This document shows positions 27,937 through 37,383 of a stretch of 64,000 bases of DNA, piece after piece. The stretch's first letter is position 1; the number at the start of each line of letters is the position of its first letter. The position numbers and the translations under genes are program-made. Under the pieces are notes generated by a model. The model was given only the letters and a program-made list of their open reading frames with translations. It was not told the origin of the DNA and made no database searches. Source of the DNA: Gammaproteobacteria bacterium. Its GTDB lineage: Bacteria > Pseudomonadota > Gammaproteobacteria > SZUA-152. The stretch covers positions 1 to 64,000 of the forward strand of contig JAOUJW010000020.1 in NCBI GenBank assembly GCA_029882975.1. Direction: 5' to 3'.

Positions 27937-28417
27937 ACAGCCAGGTTACGCGCTGCACACCCTAAAAGCTCTCTACTCAAAAATTGGGGGCGCCCATGTC
28001 GGATCATATTCACATTAATACCAAACACCGCCAAGATACAGTTTCCGGATATAACTGCTGACATTCCACTGTATCGCTTCAGTGACTCAATGTTTCCATT
28101 TGTCTCAAAGAGATTGAGGCGAGCTAGACTGCTTTCTACCAAATCGAAAAAACAGAATAGTCCTACCGAACAATATCTCCAGACACCGCCGCCACGTATT
28201 CACAATTCGCCTTTGAAGAATATTTGTCCGATTCACTAGATGACACAATAAATATGTGCTAAAAATAGATACCATAAACAGCTGTTTCTCGGGCAATTGC
28301 AACTGATTTCAGCAGCTGCAGGCGGCCACCAGCATGGACCCGGTCGACAGCTGCTGCGCAACTAAGGCCGCACAGGCCCGTGCGTTATGGGAACGAAAGC
28401 CAAACAGGTAGGAATTT
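27937..28417. other. 481-bp gap after pfaC; AT-rich, one inverted repeat, no convincing gene
   Basis: No open frame here looks like a protein. The first 350 bp are AT-richer than pfaC. Near the end the composition changes to GC-rich and a perfect 9-bp inverted repeat, CAGCAGCTG (28310-28318) and CAGCTGCTG (28348-28356), brackets a 29-bp loop. No T-run follows, so it is not a classic terminator. The stretch marks the border between the pfa cluster and the accessory genes. Confidence 0.5.
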
Positions 28418-28855
28418 ATGTATCAAGGCGGGTGTCAATGCAAGCAAGTACGCTATTTGTTTAATGGTAAGCCGCTGACATGCTACGCATGTCACTGCAC
28501 TGAATGTCAAACATCCTCAGGCTCAGCGTTTACTTTATCGATGATACTTAATCGTAAGGACATAAAAATTATTCACGGTGAAGTCGCTATAAATAGATTC
28601 GATCATAATGGCGCCATTATTGACCGGTATCATTGTGGCAATTGCGGAACAGCATTTTGGTACGGCGCTGTCGATTATCCAGACATAATTGCGTTCAAAC
28701 CCGGCACCTTTGATGATACCAAATGGTTCAAGCCTGTTGCGCATTTATGGCTTCGCAGTGCTCAGCCTTGGGTCAAATTGGACCCTGAAATTGCGCACTA
28801 TCAAAAGCAACCGGATTTAACCGAGCTTATCCAATTGTGGGGAAATAGTGTATAG
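28418..28855 (+). CDS. GFA family (glutathione-dependent formaldehyde-activating-like) protein
   Basis: A 145-residue zinc-binding protein of the GFA/CENP-V fold. The zinc ligands are visible as GGCQCKQVRY near the start, CHCTECQ around residue 30, and CGNCGTAFW around residue 75. Members range from formaldehyde-glutathione adduct enzymes to uncharacterised proteins, so the substrate is unknown. It is the first of a run of small genes on the + strand that does not look related to the lipid genes upstream. Confidence 0.88.
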   Translation: MYQGGCQCKQVRYLFNGKPLTCYACHCTECQTSSGSAFTLSMILNRKDIKIIHGEVAINRFDHNGAIIDRYHCGNCGTAFWYGAVDYPDIIAFKPGTFDDTKWFKPVAHLWLRSAQPWVKLDPEIAHYQKQPDLTELIQLWGNSV

Positions 28856-28918
28856 TTTTTCCAGTCAAGTCGCTCTTTTTGGCAACCGGATCGCACTTTA
28901 AATGCGCGCATTTTTTGT

Positions 28919-29482
28919 ATGAAAGATATTGAACTCGCTACCAATCAGATCGAATCGATTCTCGGGAAAGTGATATCCGATGCGTCCGCAGTGACCCCTT
29001 CCCCGGAGAGATACTTTATAATCAATGACCAAAACCGAGATGATCACTGGGTTCTTGGGTTCTCATTTAAAAGCAAAGAGGATCTCCGCTGCGCATTGGA
29101 AAATGGAGTTTGTTACCAGATCCACAATTTTGTATTCAATAGGATTTCCCAAACAAATGAACTGGCTGAAGAGAAAGCCTACATTGTATTTGATTATGGC
29201 AAGGCACCAAAAACCAAACTCGACTATCGAAACTTACATAACAAATTTATCGAGCAGCTGAGCGCATTGAATAACGAGCAAAATAGTGGAGCGCTTGATA
29301 CTTGCGGACTCTGTGGGCACAGCGTTGATGAGCACTTATTGATGGGCCCCACAAGGAATGGTGAATCCGCACCAACAAAAGGCTGGATGATTTGCCCAGA
29401 CAAGGAATGTGTTTGCTTTAGGACCTGGGCTCTGGGAGGCGACGGCACTGACAACGAATCATTCGACACTGACAGACATTAA
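28919..29482 (+). CDS. hypothetical protein with C-terminal Cys/His motif
   Basis: I do not recognise this 187-residue protein. The first 120 residues are mixed, with no membrane segment; the part around 35-90 reads like a small alpha/beta domain (YFIINDQN, WVLGFSFKSKEDL, AYIVFDYG). The last 60 residues hold CGLCGHSVDEH followed by CPDKECVCF, an arrangement that could bind one zinc. It lies 63 bp after the GFA gene. Confidence 0.6.
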   Translation: MKDIELATNQIESILGKVISDASAVTPSPERYFIINDQNRDDHWVLGFSFKSKEDLRCALENGVCYQIHNFVFNRISQTNELAEEKAYIVFDYGKAPKTKLDYRNLHNKFIEQLSALNNEQNSGALDTCGLCGHSVDEHLLMGPTRNGESAPTKGWMICPDKECVCFRTWALGGDGTDNESFDTDRH

Positions 29483-29579
29483 TATGTCTTGGACGACCCT
29501 CTCTACTTTGCTGGGAAATATGAACACTTGGCATCACCACAGGCATGCTCGACACCATTTTTACTGAACGGACAATTTC

Positions 29580-30086
29580 ATGCACAGAATAAGATGGCTG
29601 TATATTCTCATTGGTTGTTTATTTAGCGGAAAATCAAAAGACCCTCTGGCGGTTGAAACATGCACCTTCTGGATTACTCCTTTTGATGTTGAGTTTGCAA
29701 GCGCATTTTCCCATACCTACTTTTCCTTCCAGGCTCTGGGTCGTTGGAAACATATAATTAAGAATTTTCCAATGCGCCGCCTAATTCGGGAAGCATGGTC
29801 ACCTTACACCTATGCAGAGATCATTCGGTTCCAACGCGCCATGAAATTGTTTTCAAAAGTACAGGTGGTCACCGGATTGTACTATTGGGATGAAAAGATG
29901 ATTTATTATGAACACAGAACAATCATAAACGGTGAACTTGCTGCCCGTGGATTTTCCAGAGGCGCCATGTGGAGTCGCAAAGGACGTGTCAACCCCTACA
30001 ATTTAGTAGACTTAGGGCCTTATAAAGGAGACATACCGGAAGTCGTAGTGAATTGGTGTAAAACTGACGATGCTATTAAAGAATAA
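29580..30086 (+). CDS. hotdog-fold thioesterase-like protein (4HBT_2 type)
   Basis: A 168-residue protein with a hydrophobic N-terminal segment (about 5-16), then a domain resembling THEM6-like/4HBT_2 acyl-CoA thioesterases: FWITPFDVEFASAFSHTYFSF at the usual position of the first strand and long helix, and VTGLYYWDEKMIYYEHR for the central strands. Family members hydrolyse or bind acyl thioesters. The Asp expected in the helix-turn region is not obvious, so activity is uncertain. It lies 1.6 kb downstream of the PUFA synthase, which makes a role in product release thinkable but unproven. Confidence 0.6.
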   Translation: MHRIRWLYILIGCLFSGKSKDPLAVETCTFWITPFDVEFASAFSHTYFSFQALGRWKHIIKNFPMRRLIREAWSPYTYAEIIRFQRAMKLFSKVQVVTGLYYWDEKMIYYEHRTIINGELAARGFSRGAMWSRKGRVNPYNLVDLGPYKGDIPEVVVNWCKTDDAIKE

Positions 30087-30104
30087 TCAAATCAAGGGAC
30101 GACC

Positions 30105-30344
30105 ATGAGACAGGGTAATTATTTCAATGTGAATCTTTATCCGGCGGACCCCCGTTTTGTCTCCAATCATTGGATGACCGACTACCGAACGGGTTCAGCA
30201 GTAGTTTTCCTTGTTACCCGGCAACACGCACATCGTGCCTATCCTTTTTCACCGCCCTCTTCACTGCATCGCACACATGAGACGCACTACCCCAACATTG
30301 AAAGTCATACATTGAAGGATTATAAGTGCAAGCAGGTACATTGA
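30105..30344 (+). CDS. doubtful small ORF (79 aa)
   Basis: It starts 18 bp after the thioesterase-like gene with a reasonable GGGA-type site upstream, and overlaps the start of the next gene by 19 bp. The protein has no recognisable motif, is rich in His, Tyr and Pro, and may be a remnant. I give it only because the position and spacing fit a gene. Confidence 0.25.
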   Translation: MRQGNYFNVNLYPADPRFVSNHWMTDYRTGSAVVFLVTRQHAHRAYPFSPPSSLHRTHETHYPNIESHTLKDYKCKQVH

Positions 30345-30820
30345 TATTGTTTTCGGGTAAAATGGGCGCAGGCAAAACGACCAAGTCGAAGCAGGTTTCC
30401 CTGGATCGCAATGCCGTTTTAATCTCTGAAGATGAATGGCTATCCAAGCTTTACCCAAAGCTAATCACGTCATTTTCCGATTACCGTTACTATTCGTCTT
30501 TATTGAAGCCGTTAGTAAAATCGCATGTTCTTGACATATTAAGAACCGGTACGAGTGTGGTTATGGATTTTCCTGCAAACACTGTAACTCAACGCAAGTG
30601 GTTTAAAGGATTAATTACCGAAGCCAACGCGCCAAACGAGCTTATCTATTTGAAAGTAAGTGATGTTGTTTGCTTGCGACAAATTGAGAAAAGGCGGATA
30701 GAACAGCCGGAGAGGGCGATTTTTGATACTGAAGCCATGTTCATTGAAGTCACCAAATATTTTCAAGAACCCGAACAAGGTGAAGGGTTCAATCTACAAG
30801 TTGTCGATGAAAACACATAA
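30326..30820 (+). CDS. P-loop ATPase/kinase-like protein (AAA_33 type)
   Basis: A 164-residue P-loop protein. Walker A is FSGKMGAGKTTKSK near residue 12, a likely switch Asp/Glu is in LISEDEWLSKLY, a second acidic strand is VVMDFPAN, and an Arg-rich lid-like segment IEKRRIEQPERA follows. The size and motifs fit small-molecule kinases of the zeta toxin/chloramphenicol phosphotransferase group (AAA_33). The substrate is unknown. No antitoxin-like gene is seen beside it. Confidence 0.72.
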   Translation: MQAGTLILFSGKMGAGKTTKSKQVSLDRNAVLISEDEWLSKLYPKLITSFSDYRYYSSLLKPLVKSHVLDILRTGTSVVMDFPANTVTQRKWFKGLITEANAPNELIYLKVSDVVCLRQIEKRRIEQPERAIFDTEAMFIEVTKYFQEPEQGEGFNLQVVDENT

Positions 30821-31175
30821 TGTGGCCCGCTTTTTTTGCAACCGACAGAAACTATGAAACCATAACTATTTTTCAGAGGATAAGCCAAGCTGGCAGAGAA
30901 TGTCGCAACGAACGAATCCGGTACAATTCCGGCAATTTCAGCCTATCCAAACCTCGCTGTGCTGACCCACGTACTCGTTGCTGCGTGAAAGATATTTTGA
31001 TAAAAGAAGGATACTATTGTCATACCCGCCCGCTTTCAGGCGCTGCAAAAAATCCGGAGCGAGAAAAAGATGGCCGCGGATGGGCTATTGTCGAGTGCGA
31101 CTGCAACAGACGACAGGCGGCTGGATCGATCGGACCGACGACAGCGGTTTATTTCTACTATAGTTGGTGAAAAGC
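30821..31175. other. 355-bp stretch, possibly a degraded gene
   Basis: An open frame of 116 codons begins at 30820, overlapping the stop of the kinase-like gene, and a second frame of 61 codons overlaps its 3' half. Neither has recognisable sequence. Both contain runs of Arg and Cys atypical of the neighbours. The simplest reading is a decayed coding region or a 3' untranslated stretch. No hairpin terminator is visible. Confidence 0.35.
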
Positions 31176-31466
31176 ATGTTTGGGCTACCTAAACCGATAA
31201 GATGGATATTCATTTTTCTGGGTGGAGCTATTATTCTTCTCGATATAGTGAATCAAAGGGATATGTTAAGTGACCATCCGGCAGTTGAGAATTTTTTGTT
31301 TCCGCATATTTGGGTTGTGGGGTTAGCTCTTATTTTTTTGGGTTATGGTTTTGAGAAAGATAATAACAAGCATAGCGGCAGCGGGGGTGTTGACGGCGCA
31401 CCCGGAATGGGTGAAAAAAAGAATAGTCCTTTTGGGGATCATTCTTCATCAGATGGAGGGGACTGA
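31176..31466 (+). CDS. small membrane protein with Gly/Ser-rich tail
   Basis: A 96-residue protein with two predicted membrane helices (about 8-24 and 44-61) and a hydrophilic C-terminus rich in Gly, Ser and Asp. I do not recognise the family. An ATG at 31176 is preferred to the TTG/GTG codons just upstream. The topology suggests both ends on the same side of the inner membrane. Confidence 0.55.
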   Translation: MFGLPKPIRWIFIFLGGAIILLDIVNQRDMLSDHPAVENFLFPHIWVVGLALIFLGYGFEKDNNKHSGSGGVDGAPGMGEKKNSPFGDHSSSDGGD

Positions 31467-31577
31467 AAATCGATCTACACAAACCAAAATCTTCACCCAT
31501 GGACCATCAGACTGAACGCTTTCGGCAAATAGTATTTACCACACCATCCGGGCGTTCAATATTGGGAGTGAATTGAG

Positions 31578-32123
31578 TTGACGATCGTCACCAAAGCAGA
31601 TTTGGTAGATCACCTTAATGGTGGCAATCAAGTAAGGTACCTGTTCTTTTGGGGACACCAGGAACAAAAGAACGAAGTAACCAAAAGCTGCTTGAGTCAG
31701 TGGTATGACTCACCGTTTGAAAGCAATGGCGTACATTTCGCAACGGCAGAGCACTATATGATGTACCATAAAGCTATACTGTTTGGTGACGCCCTATCTG
31801 CCGACAAGGCTCTCAAAGCGCCAAATCCCGGGAAAGCAAAAGCAATTGGCAGACGCGTTAAGGGCTTCACTGAAAAAACATGGGAAAAAGAACGATTTGA
31901 AATTGTGGTGAATGCCAATCTGGCCAAATTCGGCAATAACGGGAAATTGCGACAATTTTTACTGAATACCGGCAATCGCGTACTGGTCGAGGCCAGCCCG
32001 GTAGACAAAATTTGGGGAGTGGGCATGTCATCAGATAACCCGGCTATCGAAAACCCCAATTTGTGGAAAGGACTTAACCTTTTGGGCTTTGCACTAATGC
32101 TGGTGCGGGACCGGCTGACATGA
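31578..32123 (+). CDS. NADAR family protein (YbiA-like)
   Basis: A 181-residue protein of the NADAR/YbiA family. These act on N-glycosidic bonds, for example of riboflavin-pathway intermediates or ADP-ribose conjugates. Signatures are YLFFWGH near the start, SQWYDSPFESNGVHFATAEHYMM (Glu and His of the active site), AKAIGRRVKGF, WEKERFEIV, and the C-terminal DKIWGVGMSSDNPAIENPNLWKGLN with LG/LL after it. It probably starts at TTG 31578, with GGGAGTG just upstream; no ATG fits before the conserved part. Its neighbours give no pathway. Confidence 0.85.
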   Translation: MTIVTKADLVDHLNGGNQVRYLFFWGHQEQKNEVTKSCLSQWYDSPFESNGVHFATAEHYMMYHKAILFGDALSADKALKAPNPGKAKAIGRRVKGFTEKTWEKERFEIVVNANLAKFGNNGKLRQFLLNTGNRVLVEASPVDKIWGVGMSSDNPAIENPNLWKGLNLLGFALMLVRDRLT

Positions 32124-32228
32124 GGCTAGACATAACCGGATTAATGTCAGCCTTGAGAAGTACCCCCTACCGGCCTGTACCGCCATGACAATCGGTTTAC
32201 AATTGGGAATTGACGCGGAGAACTGCTG

Positions 32229-32780
32229 GTGAAGACAATAAGAATCTATCGCCCCTTGGTTCGGGTTCCATGCTATATTCTCGGCTTAGCCGGAGTTTTT
32301 TTAACCCTATATGCTCTGTCAGGATATTTATCCAGCACATTGACAAGCCGGGAATCCATCAGCAATGGTGTTATTGGGTTAATATCTACCTTAAGTGCCG
32401 GTCTGGGTTTGATTGTCCGTCGTGTTGATATAGATAAAAATAGAAATTTGATTGTTAAGAGTTTCACACTATTTTTTTTACGGTTTTTTTCACGAAGGTA
32501 TTCCCTGCACAAATATAATACAGTCAGGTTACTCGTAGACACACCGTCTCAGTACACTGAAAATGTACAACCATCAAAGGACTCGCTTAGTTATTTTGTT
32601 GTAGTACTTACACACGAAAAAGAACAACATACAATCTATGATATTGCGGGGCTGGACCGGAATAATATTTCTTACCTGGAAATTTTTCGTGACACGGACT
32701 ATGAAAACGCCAGAAAAATTACCGGCGATGTCGCCTCTGATACGGCGTTTACCAGCCAAGTCGTACAACAATATCTGTAA
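32229..32780 (+). CDS. hypothetical membrane protein
   Basis: A 183-residue protein starting at GTG. Two hydrophobic segments (about 12-33 and 45-62) precede a soluble, basic then mixed C-terminal domain of about 115 residues. The shape, two helices followed by a strand-rich domain, resembles PH-like membrane proteins, but I cannot name it. It is the last of the accessory run before the decarboxylase gene. Confidence 0.5.
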   Translation: MKTIRIYRPLVRVPCYILGLAGVFLTLYALSGYLSSTLTSRESISNGVIGLISTLSAGLGLIVRRVDIDKNRNLIVKSFTLFFLRFFSRRYSLHKYNTVRLLVDTPSQYTENVQPSKDSLSYFVVVLTHEKEQHTIYDIAGLDRNNISYLEIFRDTDYENARKITGDVASDTAFTSQVVQQYL

Positions 32781-32881
32781 CCGCTGAAGATATGCATTAT
32801 TGAAACTTGACTTTAACCCTGCGTTCCTCAGTGTTACTATAATCCCAACACCAGGCAACAGGGAAGAGAATACAACCTATA

Positions 32882-34402
32882 ATGTACAAAATTCTTTCGT
32901 CATTATTACGTTGGTTTTTATTCGCACTGCTGGTTTCTACCGCGCCTACAGTCTACGCAGCCGCCAACTCGATTGAAGCAAAGCCAGACAATTTCCCGGT
33001 CAGCTCAGAGACAGCCCACAAAGATTGGCAAGTCATCAGTCGTAAAAACACAAAAAGGGATAAAAGCCGTCGCATTTTTTCCTTATCTATTACGGCTTTG
33101 ATAGTTATCAGCATGGTATTGCCGGCGTGGGCTTGTGGTTTTCTATGGACAGGGGAAAAACACCGAGGCGCCATATTGTTGCTCTGGGCCCTAAGTCCTA
33201 TAGGGGCGCTACTGCTTTGGGGACTCATTGGCGCAATTACTGCGGGCGTCGCAATTTTGGTTATGCTAATCCTAGGTAGCTTACGAAATCGGCGGATGCG
33301 AAAATCCTTGCACCCTACACTCCCTCTTCATTCCCCTGGGCAGCGGCGACAATATGCCCAAGCCTCAATTAAGACCCAACCTCAACCAGGACGCAAGGCC
33401 CCGGGAATCTTGCAATTCGGAAGCACCGTTGCCATTTTCTCCACTGTTGCGGTAATACTGGCGTGGGAGGTACCCGATCTACTTCTGTGGGACAGACAAA
33501 AACAAAGCATCAACACCGAAACCGTCAGTACGCCGGTGAAAAAGTTGCAAAGTCTGCTGTACCCACACCCGCTGGTCACCAAAATTTTAGCCGCGGAGCC
33601 ATTATTGCAATGGTACACACAACAGTGTGGTGCATTTTTCTCCCGCCCGTTACTGACCGTGGCGGAAAAAAAACGGTACATCCACGATGCTTTTGTCAGC
33701 CCATTGCAAATAGACATGACTTGGTACCAAAAATCATCCTACGAAGAATATGACAACGTGAATGAGTGGTTTGCACGAAAAATTAAGCCCGGTTTACGCC
33801 CCATCGTCGCAGCGAAGGACCCTACGGTGCTTGTTTCACCTGCAGACGGCAAGCTCTCTTTGGCTTACGATGAGCCCATGAATATTAAAAACCAATCCCT
33901 CTCCATCTCTCAACTGCTGGGGGACCCGCTGGTCTATCACCAGATTCCCAACCCACTCGCCATCATTGTACGCTTGTCTCCCCAGGACTATCATCGCTTC
34001 CACTATCCTGTTTCAGGAAAAATCATTCAAACACGGCTTATAAAAGCTGACCTGCACTCCGTCACGCGAGATGCGATGACCCAGGACACCAACATCCTGG
34101 GGCAAAATACCCGCCACATCACGATCATAGAGAACCCGCAATTTGGCCATATCGCCTATATCGCCGTGGGTGCCGCCTGTGTTGGCTCAATAGAAATTCA
34201 AGCGACCGCCGGTGGCTCCACGATCAAAGGTGAAGAACATGGCTTTTTTCAATTTGGTGGTTCCACTGTGGTTTTGGTTGTAGACCAACAACGCATCAGA
34301 GTGGATCAAGATTTGAAAAACGCATCCGATATGGGCATAGAAACGATAGTGACCATGGGTAGCCGCATTGCGACGATGCACACCAAATCTCAACGTCAGT
34401 AG
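32882..34402 (+). CDS. phosphatidylserine decarboxylase with membrane N-terminus
   Basis: A 506-residue protein. The C-terminal half (about 265-500) is a phosphatidylserine decarboxylase: NEWFARKIKPGLRPI, VSPADGKL, LSPQDYHRFHYPVSG, and the self-cleavage site FFQFGGSTVVLV, in which Ser461 would become the pyruvoyl group. The usual bacterial enzyme is about 280 residues. Here about 260 residues are added in front: a signal-peptide-like segment ending near YAAANS, a pair of hydrophobic helices around 63-140 and another near 180-200. It may therefore sit in the membrane differently from E. coli Psd. The role is presumably phosphatidylethanolamine synthesis or a related decarboxylation. The gene stands alone. 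Confidence 0.85.
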   Translation: MYKILSSLLRWFLFALLVSTAPTVYAAANSIEAKPDNFPVSSETAHKDWQVISRKNTKRDKSRRIFSLSITALIVISMVLPAWACGFLWTGEKHRGAILLLWALSPIGALLLWGLIGAITAGVAILVMLILGSLRNRRMRKSLHPTLPLHSPGQRRQYAQASIKTQPQPGRKAPGILQFGSTVAIFSTVAVILAWEVPDLLLWDRQKQSINTETVSTPVKKLQSLLYPHPLVTKILAAEPLLQWYTQQCGAFFSRPLLTVAEKKRYIHDAFVSPLQIDMTWYQKSSYEEYDNVNEWFARKIKPGLRPIVAAKDPTVLVSPADGKLSLAYDEPMNIKNQSLSISQLLGDPLVYHQIPNPLAIIVRLSPQDYHRFHYPVSGKIIQTRLIKADLHSVTRDAMTQDTNILGQNTRHITIIENPQFGHIAYIAVGAACVGSIEIQATAGGSTIKGEEHGFFQFGGSTVVLVVDQQRIRVDQDLKNASDMGIETIVTMGSRIATMHTKSQRQ

Positions 34403-34459
34403 CTAAGCGTTACTACCGTTGCCCGGTATTTCTGGACTTGAAGGCGCGCCCCAAGCCGC

Positions 34460-36499
34460 CTATGCAATTTTGCTTTGCAATATGTGCAATGCGTTCATTA
34501 ATGGCTCTACAGAATCGTAACAACCATGGTGAATGGCAAATTGAATGGCCGTGGAAATTTCACTGATTTCTTTATATCCCATGGTACCGGCCGACCCTTT
34601 GAGATTGTGAACCATCACATCCAGCTCCTGCCAATCACCCGCTTTTACATAGGTACTCATGTCGGTCAGACGCTGTGACAGGGATTGCTCAAACTGTGTT
34701 TGCATCTGCTTTAAGTTTTGTAGCAGCTTCTCACGTCTCACGGTTTTTTCGTCTTGTATTTTTACCGGCAAATAGATACTCAGAAGTTCGAAAATCCGTT
34801 CTCGGCTGACCGGTTTTGGTGTAAATTCGGTACATCCCGCTTGTTTAAAGCGCTCAATGTTTTTTGGTAACACGTCGGCAGACAGGGCAATCACAGGCCC
34901 ATCGTAATGCTTGGCACGGAGATAGCGCACAGTATCCTCACCATTGAGTATTGGCATTTGCATGTCCAAAAAAATGAGGTCGTAATGTCGCAGCTCTGCT
35001 TTGTCCAGCGCCATGCGCCCATCGTTGGCCACATCCAACTCCACACCGGCGCCTTCTAGATAGATTTGCATGAGTTCGCGCAAATCCGGATTATCCTCCG
35101 CTAATAACACCGCTCCGGTGAATTGCGAGCCCGAAGAACTTGGTGTTTCCAGCCGCAATTCCTCCGGCCCCACTAACTCTTCACTACTATGCACAAAGTG
35201 ACAAGATGGAGGCAGATTTGCCGCGACAGTGACCTTAAAAACGCTGCCCGCAGCATCGCTTTTCTCCAAACTGACGGAGCCTCCCATTTTTGTGGCGATC
35301 TGACGGGAAATAACCAAACCCAAGCCGCTGCCACCATAGGCTTGGGCAATACGCGAATCCGCCTGTACAAACCGCTGAAACAAGTGCTGCTGTTGCTCTT
35401 CGCTAATACCAATTCCTGTATCGGTAATTAAAAAATTCAATTTCTCATCTTCCGGGGTATACGCAATGCTCAACTCAACATATCCCTTGGCGGTGAACTT
35501 AACCGCGTTGCCGCATAGATTGATGAGCACTTGCTTTAAGCGAGTGGCATCGCTCAACACAGTCCGCGGCAAAGGGTATTTGTAGTTCACCTCAAACTTG
35601 ACACCTTTGGTCTCCGCCGGTTTGGCAACAATACTCTGAACTTCCTCAATAAAACTAAAAAAATCCACTTCTTCTTCGTTAAGCTCAAACTGATTTGCCT
35701 CTATTTTAGACAAATCCAATATACCATTCACTAAATCCAAAATGTGACTGGCCGTTTTCTGGATCACAGTGGCGTAATTAACCATGGTGTCCCGATCAGT
35801 CCTTGCGTCAATGGACCCGGCATAGCCGATAATGGCGCTAAGAGGTGTTCGAATGTCGTGACTCATGTTGGCCAAAAAGTCGCTCTTGGCACGATTCGCC
35901 GATTCAGCACTTTCTTTGGCTGTCTCCAGCTCTGTCGTACGCTGTGCCACCAAAAGTTCCAAATCCTGGTTCTGCCTTTCCAGCACTCGATACAACTCGA
36001 AATTTTCCACGGTGTTACTGGTGTTGGCTAACACCATAGAAAGCAAACTCAGCGCGGCATCACGTACGTCTAACATTTCTTCCCGCAATATAGCCACGTA
36101 CATCCCCCGCACCCGCTGGCGGGTGGCTAACACATGAAACAACACTGTGTAGTTCTTATCGCTGGAACGTGCCAACACGGCGCGCGATTGGTTAATGGCC
36201 CATGCAAAGGTGCCTTTTTCAATATGAAAATTGATTTGCTCGTGCAAATAGTTTTCGCGCGATTTAGGGTTACAGGTAACGATGGCGAACTCATTGGATT
36301 CGGTGACGGTCATAAAGGCACTGGTATCAAACGAAAAAAGCTGATCGATACGTTCTTGCGCTTGAATGTATAGATACTCGGAAGTATTACCGCTATTAAC
36401 CGGAAAGTCGGCGATCCCTGCACCGAAGTGCAACGCCTTAACATACCAGTCCCGCAGATCTTCCAGGTAACGAATGTAGTCGGAGTCAGCGTCCATCAT
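34460..36499 (-). CDS. hybrid sensor histidine kinase (HK-REC-Hpt)
   Basis: A 679-residue soluble kinase with no membrane helix. An N-terminal GAF-like input region (about 20-170) is followed by a coiled coil. Then come HisKA with His214 in [10 protein letters not shown], HATPase ([24 protein letters not shown]), a receiver with the Asp in LIFLDMQMP, and an Hpt with the His in [10 protein letters not shown]. The start overlaps the stop of the HDOD gene. As a complete phosphorelay in one chain it could act by itself. It could also feed the Hpt/REC proteins at 1.5-4.4 kb, which is speculation. Confidence 0.9.
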   Translation of the reverse strand: MMDADSDYIRYLEDLRDWYVKALHFGAGIADFPVNSGNTSEYLYIQAQERIDQLFSFDTSAFMTVTESNEFAIVTCNPKSRENYLHEQINFHIEKGTFAWAINQSRAVLARSSDKNYTVLFHVLATRQRVRGMYVAILREEMLDVRDAALSLLSMVLANTSNTVENFELYRVLERQNQDLELLVAQRTTELETAKESAESANRAKSDFLANMSHDIRTPLSAIIGYAGSIDARTDRDTMVNYATVIQKTASHILDLVNGILDLSKIEANQFELNEEEVDFFSFIEEVQSIVAKPAETKGVKFEVNYKYPLPRTVLSDATRLKQVLINLCGNAVKFTAKGYVELSIAYTPEDEKLNFLITDTGIGISEEQQQHLFQRFVQADSRIAQAYGGSGLGLVISRQIATKMGGSVSLEKSDAAGSVFKVTVAANLPPSCHFVHSSEELVGPEELRLETPSSSGSQFTGAVLLAEDNPDLRELMQIYLEGAGVELDVANDGRMALDKAELRHYDLIFLDMQMPILNGEDTVRYLRAKHYDGPVIALSADVLPKNIERFKQAGCTEFTPKPVSRERIFELLSIYLPVKIQDEKTVRREKLLQNLKQMQTQFEQSLSQRLTDMSTYVKAGDWQELDVMVHNLKGSAGTMGYKEISEISTAIQFAIHHGCYDSVEPLMNALHILQSKIA

Positions 36500-37383
36500 C
36501 CGCCGCCTGTTTGCATCAAAGCTTCCATGGCACTTTCATACTGAATTTCAAATTGCTCCAACAAAGGAGTGAGTATGGCTTCGGGTAATTTTAATTGCTC
36601 CCAGGCACCGGCTTGCAGTGGCGGCACATGAGTTTCCCCAGAGCATCCGGCTTGTAAGCCGGTTGCAATCGCATCGGCCACATGTGCTAACGCAGCATCC
36701 CTACTGTATTTACCTGCGCCAAGTGGATCATGTGCATATCGAATAGCATTTACCACAGATCCCGGTAATTTCCACTGCTTCAGCAATGAATACCCCACTT
36801 CGCTCTGGCTATAGCCCAACAGCTTTTTTTCACTGTCATATAACAAACCACGATTTTGCTTGGCATGGTCAACGATTTCCGCGGCAGTGTCCGGAATGGC
36901 CATATAGATGATCAAGCGCCCGATATCGTGCAGCAAACCGATAATGAAAAAACGTTCCGGTGTGTCCAGATGCGCATAGATGGCCAAAATCCTGGCGACG
37001 ATAGCGCATGCTATACTATGGCGCCAAAAATCATTCATTGACACTAACACGTCCGTTTGGTCATCAAAGGCCTGCATGACCGTGGTCGCCAAGGCCAATT
37101 CGTGAACCCCACGCAGACCTATCACCGAAACAGCGTGGATGATGGTGTCGATACGCGAAGGATGACCGTACAATGCGCTGTTGGCTAAACGTAACAAGCG
37201 AGCCGCCAACGCCGGATCCTCACTTAAAATCTCCCCCACTTCGCGGCTGGTGGTACGCGGATCATCTATAACACGGGACAAGTTAAGATACGCATTGGGT
37301 AGGGACGCAATATTTTCGATACTTGCAAGCAAACCCAAGGGTGAAGGTACCGACATGGCGCCGGCATTACTTGATAGCCTCAT
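36496..37383 (-). CDS. HDOD domain signalling protein
   Basis: A 295-residue HDOD protein. The fold shows as [16 protein letters not shown], then [21 protein letters not shown], the [12 protein letters not shown] segment, and a central LLHDIGRLI that keeps an HD-like dyad. HDOD proteins are catalytically silent relatives of HD phosphohydrolases that work as signalling scaffolds. Its ATG overlaps the stop of the upstream small gene (ATGA), and its stop overlaps the kinase start, so the three are translated together. Confidence 0.88.
   Translation of the reverse strand: MRLSSNAGAMSVPSPLGLLASIENIASLPNAYLNLSRVIDDPRTTSREVGEILSEDPALAARLLRLANSALYGHPSRIDTIIHAVSVIGLRGVHELALATTVMQAFDDQTDVLVSMNDFWRHSIACAIVARILAIYAHLDTPERFFIIGLLHDIGRLIIYMAIPDTAAEIVDHAKQNRGLLYDSEKKLLGYSQSEVGYSLLKQWKLPGSVVNAIRYAHDPLGAGKYSRDAALAHVADAIATGLQAGCSGETHVPPLQAGAWEQLKLPEAILTPLLEQFEIQYESAMEALMQTGGG

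Noticed and set aside
27933-28142. 69-aa minus-strand open frame after pfaC
   Set aside because: No ribosome-binding site or family resemblance; overlaps the pfaC stop.
28296-28390. Integron attC-like site before the accessory genes
   Set aside because: Core-like ends (GCGCAAC, GTTATGG) deviate from RYYYAAC and GTTRRRY, the fold is not imperfectly palindromic over its length, and no matching sites follow the other genes.
30820-31170. 116-aa open frame as a real gene
   Set aside because: No motif, odd Arg/Cys-rich composition and a competing overlapping frame; listed only as a possible remnant.
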